In this document: positions 1 to 7,727 of the stretch, piece by piece | Numbering within the stretch: position 1 is the stretch's first letter | How the letters are laid out: the number at the start of each line of letters is the position of its first letter | Source of the DNA: Deltaproteobacteria bacterium | GTDB taxonomy: Bacteria > Desulfobacterota > DSM-4660 > Desulfatiglandales > HGW-15 | Direction of reading: 5' to 3' | Length of the DNA stretch: 15,717 nt | Assembly: GCA_016926135.1 (NCBI GenBank) | Contig: JAFGPH010000033.1 | Location: forward strand, 1 to 15,717 | Notes under the pieces: generated by a model | The model's input: the letters and a program-made list of their open reading frames with translations, nothing else | Told to the model about the DNA's origin: nothing | Database searches by the model: none | Program-made: the position numbers and the translations under genes

Positions 1-4
1 ATCT

Positions 5-1660
5 TTATCCGTGATGCCCCATTCGCCTCAAGCCTCTGTAGAAGGGTCCCAAAATCTCTTTCACGGACGCAAGCTCCCTGCAGCGGAGCAGACGGGCCGA
101 AGAGAAGTAGACCGCCGTCCCGACCAGGATGATGCCAAAAAGGGCCACGGCATGTCGCCACAGCTCTCCCTCCAACAGATCCCCCAGCCACCGACCCTGG
201 AGAAAATGGATGACGAGACCCATGGCCAGGGACGCCGTCAGGCTCTTGCCCGCCGAAACCAGGATCGGCCGGGCATCCAGAAACCCTACCCGCCTGTTCA
301 GGATAGCCACCAGAAGGCAGAACTGAATCCCCGAGGCCAGGGAGAGAGCCAGGGCAAGGCCACCGTGCCGGAGGGGGCCCATCAGAAGAAGGCTGAAAAG
401 GAGATGGGCCGCCATCGCAACGGCCGCCACCAGGACCGGGGTCCGCGTGTCCTGAACGGCATAGAAGGCGGAGACCATCACCCGCACCCCGGAAAAGGCC
501 CAGAGCCCCAGAGAGTAGAAAAGAAGCGCCTTGGCCGTCATCAGGGTGGAGAAAGCGTCAAAGGCCCCTCTCTCAAAAAAGAGATGGATGATGGGTCCTC
601 CAAGGATGATAAGGCCTGCCATGGAGGGTATGGTGATGAAGAAGACGAGCCTCAGGGCATGGCTCAGGGTCTCCTTGAAACCCTCCATATCCTTCCGGGC
701 GGCCTGTTTCGAGAGGGAGGGCAGGGCCGCCGTGCTGATGGCTATCGCAAAGACTCCCAGGGGGAATTCGACCAGACGGTCGGCGTAGTAGAGCCAGGAA
801 ATACTCCCCTCGGGAAGGAAGGAGGCGAGAAGGGTACCCATGAACTGGTTGATCTGGTAGATGGCCGAGCCAAAAACCGCCGGGACCATGAGCAGGCCGA
901 TCCGCCTCACGGCGGGGTGCCCGGGCATCCAGCAGGGAGCCAGGGACACGCCCTTCCTGTATAGCCACGGAAGCTGGAGCAGGATCTGCATCACCCCTCC
1001 GATGAGAACCCCCACAGCCACACCCACGATGGGCTGGGGGCAGTGCGGCGAAATCCAGAGGGTCGCCCCGATAATCCCCACGTTCAGGAAGATGGGCGCT
1101 GCGGCCGGTGCCCCGAAATGTCTCAGGGAATTAAGGATGCCGCTGAAAAACGCCACCACGCTCACGAGCAGGATGTAGGGGAACGTGATCCGCGTAAGAA
1201 GGACCGTGAGATCGTACTTCGGACCGCCCCCCCCGAATCCGTAGGCCTGTATCCTTACGATCCATGGCGAGAGCAGGATACCGAGAACGGTCACCACGGC
1301 CAGGATGAGAGAAAGCAGGGTGAGCACGGCCCTTGCCACCTCCAGGGCGTCTTCCTTGGATTTGCGGGTCAGGGTTTCGGTAAAGACCGGGATGAAGGCG
1401 ATGGTGAGAGAGCCTTCGGCAAAAAGACGCCTCAGAAGGTTGGGGATCCGGAAGGCCACGAAAAAGGCGTCTGCGGCCATTTCGGCACCGAAATACCGGG
1501 CCACGACCATGTCCCGCACCAGGCCCAGGATGCGGCTGAGGAGGGTGAAAAAGCTCACCACGCCCGCAGCCCGGCTGACACTCCCTTGCTCTGACTCGGA
1601 AACTCCCGGTTGACACTCCGGAACCTGCCTGAACGGTGTTTGAGGATTTAAGCTTGACAA
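5..1660 (-). CDS. murJ: Lipid II flippase MurJ (MviN family)
   Basis: MurJ is an inner-membrane protein of the MOP superfamily that flips lipid II, the peptidoglycan precursor, to the periplasmic face. The 551-residue product is almost wholly hydrophobic helices, as expected for the family's 14 membrane segments. Family blocks are visible: LLSRILGLVRD (residues 40-50), FRIPNLLRRLFAEGSL (70-85) and YYADRLVEFPLGVFAI (from 291). They place Arg43, Arg49, Arg71, Arg77 and Arg295 where MurJ has functional arginines. The start is TTG (1660-1658), preceded by the purine-rich AAAGGAAAGAGGAAAGA, a plausible ribosome site. The first 28 residues precede the usual MurJ N-terminus and may be dispensable. 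The gene is divergent from rpsT with a 63-bp gap. It also lies downstream of holA on the same strand, so read-through from the rib-leuS operon could reach it. Confidence 0.96.
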   Translation of the reverse strand: MSSLNPQTPFRQVPECQPGVSESEQGSVSRAAGVVSFFTLLSRILGLVRDMVVARYFGAEMAADAFFVAFRIPNLLRRLFAEGSLTIAFIPVFTETLTRKSKEDALEVARAVLTLLSLILAVVTVLGILLSPWIVRIQAYGFGGGGPKYDLTVLLTRITFPYILLVSVVAFFSGILNSLRHFGAPAAAPIFLNVGIIGATLWISPHCPQPIVGVAVGVLIGGVMQILLQLPWLYRKGVSLAPCWMPGHPAVRRIGLLMVPAVFGSAIYQINQFMGTLLASFLPEGSISWLYYADRLVEFPLGVFAIAISTAALPSLSKQAARKDMEGFKETLSHALRLVFFITIPSMAGLIILGGPIIHLFFERGAFDAFSTLMTAKALLFYSLGLWAFSGVRVMVSAFYAVQDTRTPVLVAAVAMAAHLLFSLLLMGPLRHGGLALALSLASGIQFCLLVAILNRRVGFLDARPILVSAGKSLTASLAMGLVIHFLQGRWLGDLLEGELWRHAVALFGIILVGTAVYFSSARLLRCRELASVKEILGPFYRGLRRMGHHG

Positions 1661-1682
1661 TCTTTCCTCTTTCCTTTACAAA
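1654..1682 (+). promoter_or_regulatory. sigma70-type promoter of rpsT
   Basis: A perfect TTGACA (-35, 1654-1659) is followed after 17 bp by TACAAA (-10, 1677-1682; four of six consensus bases). Transcription would begin near 1688-1690, giving a leader of about 35 nt before the rpsT TTG. The -35 hexamer lies across the murJ start: the murJ TTG is the complement of 1658-1660, of which 1658-1659 are inside the hexamer. Confidence 0.7.
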
Positions 1683-1701
1683 TTCCTCTTTTTGGGAGGA
1701 A
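1683..1701. promoter_or_regulatory. Inverted repeat at the predicted rpsT transcription start
   Basis: TTCCTC (1683-1688) and GAGGAA (1696-1701) are exact inverted copies around a 7-nt T-rich spacer. The element begins just after the rpsT -10 box and spans the expected start site. It also lies 23-41 bp upstream of the murJ start codon. It could be an operator or a chance purine/pyrimidine repeat; the sequence alone does not decide. Confidence 0.3.
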
Positions 1702-1723
1702 TGATTCAAAAGGAGAAAAAGAT

Positions 1724-1993
1724 TTGGCGAATCATAAGTCAGCCATCAAAAGGGCACGGCAAAACGAGGTGAGAAGGATGAGAAACACGGCCCACAAGAC
1801 CAGGGCCAAGACTGCCGTCAGGGCAGTGAGAGCGGCTGTAGCCGGGAACGATCCGGCCAGGGCCCAGGAGACCCTCAAAGAGGCCGTGTCCCTCCTTCAG
1901 AAGATTGCAGACAAGGGCGCCATACACAAGAAAAAGGCATCCAGAAGGATCTCCCGCCTCAGCCGGGCGGTGAACCGGGTCAACCTATCCTAG
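1724..1993 (+). CDS. rpsT: 30S ribosomal protein S20
   Basis: S20 is a primary binder of 16S rRNA in the small subunit. The 89-residue product begins MANHKSAIKRARQNEVRR and contains KGAIHKKKASRRISRLSRAVN (residues 64-84), both typical of S20. It is strongly basic and of usual length. Initiation is at TTG (1724-1726), with AAAAGGAG about 9 nt upstream. Escherichia coli rpsT also starts with UUG, and there the weak codon is part of autogenous translational control; similar control here is an inference. This is the only plus-strand gene in the window. It is divergent from murJ and convergent with holA, whose last 9 bp it overlaps. No intrinsic terminator is visible after the stop. Confidence 0.97.
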   Translation: MANHKSAIKRARQNEVRRMRNTAHKTRAKTAVRAVRAAVAGNDPARAQETLKEAVSLLQKIADKGAIHKKKASRRISRLSRAVNRVNLS

Positions 1994-3004
1994 GCCCTTC
2001 GAGGCACACAGGCTGAAGACCAGGTTTTCCAGGACCAACTTCCCCGATGATCCTGATTTGATGAACCCGTCCGCCTGATACAGAAGGGCCAGCCCCTTTT
2101 GCAGGTCCTCCACCGACCATTGCGCCGCATGGGCGATGAAGTCACTGGCCGAGAAGCGGGCCGGACCCAGTTTCTCGGCAACCTCTCTCTTGCCCCCGCC
2201 TTTTTGCAGCACGGCCTTTGTCTCCCAGAGCAGTCTCAACTGCCTGTTCAACATACCGATGATCCGCAGGGGGCCTGCCCTCTTGTCCTCCTCCTCCAGG
2301 AACCTGTTGAGGACGGCAAGGGCCGCGCCGCAGTCTTTCCTGGAAAACGTGGTCATAAGTTCGAAGATCGTGAAGGACCGGCTCTGGACCACCGTGCCCT
2401 TGACTTCCTCGATACCTACGCTCCTCTCACCATGCCGGATGCGCATCTTTTCCAGCTCCGTGTAGAGATCCCGCAGGTTGTTCCCCACCGCCTGCTGGAG
2501 GTAGAGGCCCGCCTGGGGATGAATCTTGAAACCCAGTTCAGCCGCCGTCTTCCGGAGCCAGGGGAGGATCTCCGCATCCCTCAGCTCCTCGCAGGCGACA
2601 GCCCGGCCTGCGGCCCTGAAGATCCTGTAGAATTCCTTCTTGAAATCACCCTTGGCGGAAATAAAGGTCAGGCACGTAGTCTCGACCGGGTTCTCCACAT
2701 AGGGCAGGAACTGCTCCAGTTCCTCAGCCCTGAAATTCTCCGTCCGCCTCACGACCACCAGGCGACGGCCGGAAAGGAAGGGCATGGAGCGGGCCGCGCC
2801 AAGGATGTCGGCCGGCTTGGACTCTCCCCCGTAAAAGACCTCCATATTGAACGCCCTTGCGGACTCAGGGAGCAGGACATGCTTGAGTCTTCCCAGCACC
2901 CTCTCGATCAGGAACTCATTGGGGCCATGGAATAGATACAGGGGGGCAGGTTGCCCCTTCTCTATGGCCCGATTCACATCCTCAGCCGACAGGTCCCTGC
3001 TCAT
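1985..3004 (-). CDS. holA: DNA polymerase III subunit delta
   Basis: HolA is the delta subunit of the clamp loader and opens the beta sliding clamp at replication forks. The 339-residue length is normal. The N-terminal LYLFHGPNEFLIERVLGRLK (residues 23-42) is the degenerate, non-ATP-binding P-loop region typical of delta. The middle has GNNLRDLYTELEKM (about 189-202), and the C-terminal helical collar contains FELMTTF and LRIIGMLNRQLRLLW. The ATG (3004-3002) overlaps the lptE stop as TGATG, so the two are probably translationally coupled. The order leuS-lptE-holA is also found in gammaproteobacteria. The stop lies inside the end of rpsT on the other strand. Confidence 0.95.
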   Translation of the reverse strand: MSRDLSAEDVNRAIEKGQPAPLYLFHGPNEFLIERVLGRLKHVLLPESARAFNMEVFYGGESKPADILGAARSMPFLSGRRLVVVRRTENFRAEELEQFLPYVENPVETTCLTFISAKGDFKKEFYRIFRAAGRAVACEELRDAEILPWLRKTAAELGFKIHPQAGLYLQQAVGNNLRDLYTELEKMRIRHGERSVGIEEVKGTVVQSRSFTIFELMTTFSRKDCGAALAVLNRFLEEEDKRAGPLRIIGMLNRQLRLLWETKAVLQKGGGKREVAEKLGPARFSASDFIAHAAQWSVEDLQKGLALLYQADGFIKSGSSGKLVLENLVFSLCASKGLG

Positions 3005-3594
3005 CAGAACCGTTCCATGGTCTGCATGTAGATCCTTTTTGCCAGGCGCCGGGCGATTCTCTCCAGGGCCACCTGTTCGGTATAACGATTGGCGAGGGGA
3101 TCCGTACCCACATCGTAGGCGGCCTTGGTTTCCATGGCTGTCTCGCGCCAGACAACCTTTCCGCTGGCTCTTTCCAAAAGGGAGACATCCACCCTGAGTC
3201 TCAGTCTTCGCCGCTTGGTTTCCTCGTAGACCGTGGTGCGGTCTTTGACGGTTCTCTCCGAGTAGGCGTAGGTGAGAGGTTCCGTCCGGATATCGAAGAC
3301 ATGGCCGATCAAGAGGTACCGGGCGCTCTCTTCGGGGACCAGGGGGACCCGTCCGTGGCTGATGAATTCCTCCCTGACGATTTTCGTGAATTCCGCCTCG
3401 AATCCCCTCTCCGAAGAGGTGCTCGTCATGAGCGGGATGGCCAGGCTCTCAATGGCGATGCCCATGGGTTCGCCGGTGGGCCTGAAGTGGTACCCGCAGG
3501 ATCCCAGAAATCCCGTCACCACGAGGAGCAGCCATACGGGGAGGGACCCAAAGTTCACCCGCCTTCGGCGGCGACTGAGGCGACCGGGGCTCAA
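3004..3594 (-). CDS. lptE: LPS-assembly lipoprotein LptE
   Basis: LptE is the outer-membrane lipoprotein that plugs the LptD beta-barrel and helps place lipopolysaccharide on the cell surface. A hydrophobic stretch VWLLLVVTGF ends in the lipobox LGSC and is followed by GYHFRPTG, the usual start of mature LptE. The C-terminal part (VDVSLLERASGKVVWRE, then YTEQVALERIARRLAKRI) fits the family. The frame is open from 3690, but its first 44 codons run through intergenic-type repeats. I prefer TTG at 3594 because it gives an arginine-rich n-region before the hydrophobic core and puts the lipid-attachment Cys at residue 33. GTG at 3558 is shorter but leaves no positive charge. GTG 3690 and ATG 3687 have a GGAG upstream but give an overlong leader. 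The start is therefore uncertain; the gene identity is not. Confidence 0.88.
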   Translation of the reverse strand: MSPGRLSRRRRRVNFGSLPVWLLLVVTGFLGSCGYHFRPTGEPMGIAIESLAIPLMTSTSSERGFEAEFTKIVREEFISHGRVPLVPEESARYLLIGHVFDIRTEPLTYAYSERTVKDRTTVYEETKRRRLRLRVDVSLLERASGKVVWRETAMETKAAYDVGTDPLANRYTEQVALERIARRLAKRIYMQTMERF

Positions 3595-3741
3595 GGCTCG
3601 AAGCTCAAGGCAGGAAAGCCTAAAGTTCCTTTCTCTTTTATCCTTGCGCCCTGCACCGTGTACCTTGAACCTTTGAACCTCGTCCATCACTCCAGTACTC
3701 CAATGCCCCGGTCTTCTGATGCTCCATCACTCCATTCTTCC
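3589..3741 (-). repeat. Degenerate 7- and 8-bp tandem repeats in the leuS-lptE gap
   Basis: On the plus strand, seven octamers lie in register from 3686 to 3741: ATCACTCC, AGTACTCC, AATGCCCC, GGTCTTCT, GATGCTCC, ATCACTCC, ATTCTTCC. Before them are two exact TTGAACCT octamers (3665-3680). A 25-bp segment at 3641-3665 matches 13880-13904 on the opposite strand at 21 of 25 positions. Three heptamers lie at 3589-3609 (GCTCAAG, GCTCGAA, GCTCAAG). On the transcribed strand the octamer theme reads GGAGTGAT. No gene explains this stretch. Confidence 0.75.
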
Positions 3742-6320
3742 TACACCACCATATTGACCAGCTTGTTCCGCACCAAGATGACCTTGCGGATCGGTCTGTC
3801 GCCAATGAACTTCCTCACCCTCTCGTTTCGAAGGGCCTCGGCCTCGATCTCCCCTTCTCCCCAGGACACGGGCACCTCCATCCTGCCCCTGACCTTGCCG
3901 TTCACCTGGATCACGACCAGTCTCGTTTCCGTTTCCAGGGCCTCTTCCCTCCAGGCGGGCCAGGAAACAGTGAGAAGGCTCTCCCCATGACCCAGCTTGC
4001 TCCAGAGTTCCTCGGTGATGTGGGGCGCCACGGGCGAAAGCAGCACGATCGCCGCCTCCACAGCCTCCTTCACGACGGACCATCCCAGGTTGTCCCTTAT
4101 CTCTTCCGTGCTCAGTGCCCTGTTCACCTCGTTCACCAGTTCCATGACGGCGCTGACGGCGGTGTTGAAGTGGAAGCAGTCCTCGATGTCGTTGGTGACC
4201 TTCTTGATGGTCTGATGGGTCTTGCGGTGGAGTTCCCTCAGCGGCCCCGAGAGGGGCTCGCTCCCGTCATAGGGAGAGACCCCGACCAGGAACTCCAGAT
4301 TCTCCGCCACCAGTCGCCAGACGCGGTGCAGGAAGCGGAAGGAACCCTCCACCCCCTGGTCACTCCACTCCAGGTCCCTTTCAGGGGGAGATGCGAAAAG
4401 GCAGAACATGCGGACCGTATCTGCCCCGTAGCGTTCAATGAGGTCTTCAGGATCCACCACGTTCTTCTTGGATTTCGACATCTTGAGGCTGTTCCCCGTG
4501 ACCACCTCGGCCCCGCAATGCACGCATCGGTTATCCCTCACCTCTTCGGGGTAGAGGTACCCGTGCTTCGGACATTCCTGGGTCTCCTTGCAGACCATCC
4601 CCTGGGTGAGCAGGTTGGTGAAGGGTTCGCTCACCTTGATCTCTCCCATATCTCGCAGGACCCGGGTATAGAAACGGGAGTAGAGGAGGTGAAGGATGGC
4701 GTGCTCGATGCCTCCGATGTACTGGTCAACGGGCATCCAGTAATCCACCCTCTTCGCGTCGATCGGCCCCTTGTCAAAGTCAGGGCAGGCATAGCGGTCG
4801 AAATACCAGGAGGACTCCACAAATGTGTCCATGGTATCGGTCTCTCTCCTGGCCTCTCCCCCGCACTTCGGACAGGCGGTCCTGAAGAAGGAAGGCTCGA
4901 AGGGAAGGGGCGAAGCGCCGTTCGGCCTCAATTCCAGGTCCAGGGGCAGCAACACGGGGAGATCCTTCTCCGGGACGGGGACGGTGCCGCACCTCTCACA
5001 ATAGATGATGGGAATGGGGGCGCCCCAGTACCTCTGTCTCGAGATATTCCAGTCCCTGATCCGGTAGTTCACCGTCTTGTGGCCCAACCCCCTCGATTGC
5101 AGGTGGGATGCAATCTCCTCCAGTGCATCCAAGTTGCGCTTCCCGTTGAAAGGGCCTGAATTTACGAGGATTCCCTCCCCCTCGTAGGCCTCTGTCATGT
5201 TCTCTTCACGGAGATCCTGGTCCGGGGGTTGGATCACTACCCTCAAGGGCAGATCGTACTTCCGCGCAAACTCGAAGTCCCTCTGGTCATGGGTGGGCAC
5301 GGCCATGATGGCCCCGGTGCCGTAATCAAAAAGCACGAAATTGGCCACGTAGATGGGGATCTTCTCCTCCGTGACCGGGTTCACGCACATTCTCCCCGTG
5401 AAGAGACCCTCCTTTACCGTGAAATCCGCCGTCCTGAGATAGCTTGCCACCTTGAGGGTCCGGTCAATGAAGGCCAGCACTTCCTTTTCCTGGGGCAACC
5501 CCCTGACCAGATCCTTCAACAGGGGGTGTTCCGGGGCGAAGCAGAGGAAGGTGGCGCCGAAGAGGGTGTCCTGCCTGGTGGTGTAGACCTCGATCACTTC
5601 CCGCGAGTCCACCACGGGAAACCGGATGATGGCCCCGTAACTCTTGCCGATCCAGTTCCTCTGCATGGTCAGGACCCGCTCGGGCCAGCCCGGCAGCCGG
5701 TCACAGTAATCCAGGATCTCGTCCGCGTAATCCGTGATCTTGAAAAACCAGCTGTCCATCTCCTTGATGGTCACTTCCTGATCCGTATGGCGCCAGCAGC
5801 AACCGTCCTCCACCTGCTCCTTGGCGAGAACGGTCTGGCAGCTTTCGCACCAGTTGACATAGGTCCTCTTCCTGTAGGCCAGACCCTTCTCGTACATCTT
5901 CAGAAAGACGAGTTGCTCCCAGCGGTAATAGCCGGGATCGCAGGTGGCAAATTCCCGGTCCCAGTCATAGCTGAAGCCCATCCTCTTGAGCTGGGATTTC
6001 ATGGTGGCGATGTTCTGATAGGTCCAGCGCGCGGGATGGGTCCGGTTCTCGATGGCCGCGTTTTCGGCAGGCAGCCCGAAGGCATCCCACCCCATGGGAT
6101 GGAGCACGTTCCTGCCCCTCATTCGCATGGTCCTTGCGACCACGTCCCCGATCGTGTAGTTGCGCACGTGCCCCATATGGATCTTCCCCGATGGATAGGG
6201 AAACATCTCCAGGAGGTAGTACTTCTCCTTCGCGGGGTCCTCCGTCACGCTGAAAAGCCCCTTCCTCTCCCAGTAATCCTGCCATTTCCTCTCGATGATC
6301 TGTGCTTCGTACTTCATCAT
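3741..6320 (-). CDS. leuS: Leucine--tRNA ligase
   Basis: LeuS charges tRNA-Leu with leucine in the cytoplasm. The 859-residue product is full length for a class I bacterial LeuRS. The HIGH-type motif is HMGH (residues 48-51) within [19 protein letters not shown], and KMSKS is at 613-617. The CP1 editing domain is present, with [12 protein letters not shown] and the Asp-bearing block [13 protein letters not shown]. Cysteine pairs resembling zinc sites occur at CESC, CERC/CPKC and CPKH/CVHC. The C-terminus [15 protein letters not shown] plus [16 protein letters not shown] is typical. Two adjacent ATG codons (6320 and 6317) follow AAGGAG directly; the second has more normal spacing, so the protein may start one residue later. 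It follows nusB by 41 bp. Confidence 0.98.
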   Translation of the reverse strand: MMKYEAQIIERKWQDYWERKGLFSVTEDPAKEKYYLLEMFPYPSGKIHMGHVRNYTIGDVVARTMRMRGRNVLHPMGWDAFGLPAENAAIENRTHPARWTYQNIATMKSQLKRMGFSYDWDREFATCDPGYYRWEQLVFLKMYEKGLAYRKRTYVNWCESCQTVLAKEQVEDGCCWRHTDQEVTIKEMDSWFFKITDYADEILDYCDRLPGWPERVLTMQRNWIGKSYGAIIRFPVVDSREVIEVYTTRQDTLFGATFLCFAPEHPLLKDLVRGLPQEKEVLAFIDRTLKVASYLRTADFTVKEGLFTGRMCVNPVTEEKIPIYVANFVLFDYGTGAIMAVPTHDQRDFEFARKYDLPLRVVIQPPDQDLREENMTEAYEGEGILVNSGPFNGKRNLDALEEIASHLQSRGLGHKTVNYRIRDWNISRQRYWGAPIPIIYCERCGTVPVPEKDLPVLLPLDLELRPNGASPLPFEPSFFRTACPKCGGEARRETDTMDTFVESSWYFDRYACPDFDKGPIDAKRVDYWMPVDQYIGGIEHAILHLLYSRFYTRVLRDMGEIKVSEPFTNLLTQGMVCKETQECPKHGYLYPEEVRDNRCVHCGAEVVTGNSLKMSKSKKNVVDPEDLIERYGADTVRMFCLFASPPERDLEWSDQGVEGSFRFLHRVWRLVAENLEFLVGVSPYDGSEPLSGPLRELHRKTHQTIKKVTNDIEDCFHFNTAVSAVMELVNEVNRALSTEEIRDNLGWSVVKEAVEAAIVLLSPVAPHITEELWSKLGHGESLLTVSWPAWREEALETETRLVVIQVNGKVRGRMEVPVSWGEGEIEAEALRNERVRKFIGDRPIRKVILVRNKLVNMVV

Positions 6321-6346
6321 CTCCTTAGATCCTCGTTGAAAACACC

Positions 6347-6381
6347 GTCATTCTTCACCCGTCACTCTTCATTCGTCATTT
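6347..6381 (-). repeat. Five degenerate heptamers spanning the nusB 3' end
   Basis: Plus-strand units in perfect 7-bp register are GTCATTC, TTCACCC, GTCACTC, TTCATTC and GTCATTT (consensus KTCAYYY). The nusB stop codon (6364-6362) lies inside the tract, and the tract encodes the last residues of NusB. It is the same kind of short-period repeat as in other gaps of this operon, but with a different unit. Confidence 0.75.
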
Positions 6382-6790
6382 CCTCCCGCGTCACGTCATG
6401 GTAGACGTGGTCGAGGATCCCATTGATGAAGGCTCCCGACTCCTCGGATCCGTACCTCTTGCCGAGTTCAACCGCCTCGTCGATGGAAACCTTGGGGGGA
6501 ACATCTCTCAGAAACAGGACCTCGAAAAGGGCGATCCTCAGCACATTCAGATCCACCCGGGACATTCTTTCCGGACGCCAGTGCCTGGATGCCCGGCGGA
6601 TCTGTTCGTCCAGCTCTCCCATCCTCTCGCACACGCCGAGCACGAGCTGTCTCGAGAAGGGCCGGATCTCCTGGGATGGGCCGAAGTGCTCGCATATGAG
6701 GTCGAAGCACTCGCCGGGATCCCCCGGACAGAACCCCATGTGAAAAAGAACCTGAAGGGCCAACTCTCTGGCCTGACGTCTGCTCCCCAT
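6362..6790 (-). CDS. nusB: Transcription antitermination protein NusB
   Basis: NusB binds boxA RNA with S10 (NusE) and supports processive transcription of rRNA operons. The 142-residue product opens with the typical SRRQARELALQVLF (residues 3-16). It carries RVDLNVLRIALFEVLF in the central helices and VSIDEAVELGKRYG followed by SGAFINGILD near the C-terminus, all diagnostic of the family. The ATG at 6790 lacks a clear Shine-Dalgarno sequence. The final residues MTNEE are encoded by the heptamer repeat that begins the nusB-leuS gap, so the tail looks recently altered or extended. The placement after ribH is common in bacteria. Confidence 0.97.
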   Translation of the reverse strand: MGSRRQARELALQVLFHMGFCPGDPGECFDLICEHFGPSQEIRPFSRQLVLGVCERMGELDEQIRRASRHWRPERMSRVDLNVLRIALFEVLFLRDVPPKVSIDEAVELGKRYGSEESGAFINGILDHVYHDVTREEMTNEE

Positions 6791-7062
6791 GGCTGACTTT
6801 GGTGGACCTCACCGAAACGGCCGCGACAGTGGAGCCTCGCGGGCAGGAGCCCGTGGCACCCGTGGTACGGCATAACCCGCCGAAGCTCCAGTCCTCCTTC
6901 GCCAAGGCTTCGCAGGACACCCGCAATCCCCCGTGCTCGGGAGACCGTGGCTTCCTGCGAAGGCGGATGAGTCACCCGGGTGCCCCTGACTGCGGACGCC
7001 GGCCTTTCTCGACGCCCGGCTTGGCCCTTGGTATCTGGAGGGCGGGCGACATAAAGGAATCA
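6791..7062 (-). other. 272-bp non-coding ribH-nusB gap with inverted-repeat structures
   Basis: No gene is recognisable; frames open across it give low-complexity, unfamiliar peptides. The main element is a 10-bp exact inverted repeat, CTTCGCAGGA (6908-6917) and TCCTGCGAAG (6953-6962). Inside it are a possible CAC/GTG pair and a CCCG/CGGG stem with a 4-nt loop (6931-6942). A further hairpin is at 6838-6855 (CGCGGGC, loop AGGA, GCCCGTG with one G-T pair). CCCGTGG occurs twice (6850 and 6859). CACCCGGGTG (6973-6982) is a 10-bp palindrome. Just left of the long inverted repeat, CCTTCGCCAAGG (6897-6908) resembles dispersed intergenic repeats I recall from other bacterial genomes; that resemblance is from memory only. 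Confidence 0.5.
6908..6962 (-). repeat. Inverted repeat, 10-bp arms, possible folded RNA or mobile-repeat remnant
   Basis: The arms CTTCGCAGGA and TCCTGCGAAG are exact complements separated by 35 bp, which themselves contain a short GC stem. Such an arrangement can fold in the ribH-nusB transcript. No T-run follows on the minus strand, so it is not an intrinsic terminator. Confidence 0.55.
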
Positions 7063-7527
7063 TCAGAATTGCTTGAAGAGGTTCACCATCTCCATTGCCG
7101 CTACCGCGGCATCCCAGCCCTTGTTCCCGGACTTGGAGCCCGCTCGCTCAATCGCCTGCTCCAGGTTGTCGGTAGTCAGGACCCCGAAAGTCACGGGGAT
7201 CTTACTCGCAAGGGCTACGGCCGCAATCCCCTTGGAGACCTCGGCCGCCACGTATTCGAAGTGGGGGGTAGACCCCCTGATCACGGCCCCCAGGCATATG
7301 ACGGCATCATAGCGACCGCTCTCGGCCAACCTCTGGGCCGCAAGGGGGATCTCATAAGCCCCCGGGACCTTGACAAGGAAAATCTGGTCCTCCCCGGCGC
7401 CATGCCGGCGGAGGGCGTCCATGGCCCCCTCAGCGAGTCTGGAGCTGATGAAGTCATTGAATCGACTCACCACAACGGCAAATCGAAAACCCTCCGCCCG
7501 AATCTTCCCTTCCAGTACCTCAACCAT
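7063..7527 (-). CDS. ribH: 6,7-dimethyl-8-ribityllumazine synthase
   Basis: RibH condenses the RibD pathway product 5-amino-6-ribitylaminouracil with dihydroxybutanone phosphate to form ribityllumazine. The 154-residue product is of normal length. It shows [14 protein letters not shown] (about residues 18-31), the VPGAYEIP block, [15 protein letters not shown] with the catalytic-type His, and [19 protein letters not shown] near the end. I chose ATG at 7527, where family homology begins. The frame stays open to 7770, but that extension overlaps ribBA and does not resemble RibH. A GAGGGGGG stretch lies a few bases upstream. A 200-bp structured gap separates it from ribBA. Confidence 0.96.
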   Translation of the reverse strand: MVEVLEGKIRAEGFRFAVVVSRFNDFISSRLAEGAMDALRRHGAGEDQIFLVKVPGAYEIPLAAQRLAESGRYDAVICLGAVIRGSTPHFEYVAAEVSKGIAAVALASKIPVTFGVLTTDNLEQAIERAGSKSGNKGWDAAVAAMEMVNLFKQF

Positions 7528-7563
7528 ACACACCCCCCTCTTCCCCGATGTCCCGTCCCCGGA

Positions 7564-7640
7564 CGGCGCTTCGCCGGAGAACACTGAGTCCCCCGAAGTA
7601 TGGAGGCCTTCGACGGGGCCAGTCCGCAGGATTCCGGACT
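7564..7640 (-). ncRNA. Putative structured leader of ribH (three consecutive hairpins)
   Basis: In the 200-bp ribBA-ribH gap three stems follow one another. In transcript order they are: 7640-7621 (AGTCCG / CGGACT, 8-nt loop); 7618-7590 (CCCC, GT bulge, CGAAG / CTTCG, GGGG, 9-nt loop); and 7576-7564 (CGGCG / CGCCG, 3-nt loop). A competing stem pairs plus-strand 7586-7591 (GAGTCC) with 7636-7641 (GGACTC). It would enclose the middle hairpin and disrupt the first, so two exclusive folds can be drawn. The sequence does not carry the conserved FMN-riboswitch core that I know. It may be a regulatory or processing element, or a chance result of high GC. Confidence 0.35.
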
Positions 7641-7727
7641 CCTTCGGAAAGGCATCCAGATAGTCTTTCTCCGTGTTCTTCCGATCCCTGTGTGAGAGAA
7701 TCTCCTGTCTTTGCTTATCCTCGGCCG

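Noticed and set aside
1931..1950. Intrinsic terminator for the minus-strand operon inside rpsT
   Set aside because: On the minus strand a stem of only about 4 bp precedes a T-rich stretch. It lies in rpsT coding sequence and is too weak.
3686..3741. CRISPR-like array
   Set aside because: Units are 8 bp and directly adjacent with no spacers, and there are no cas genes.
6799..7587. 262-codon plus-strand frame over the ribH-nusB gap and ribH
   Set aside because: Most of it is antisense to ribH, the peptide is low-complexity Pro/Arg/Gly-rich, and no ribosome site or homology is visible.
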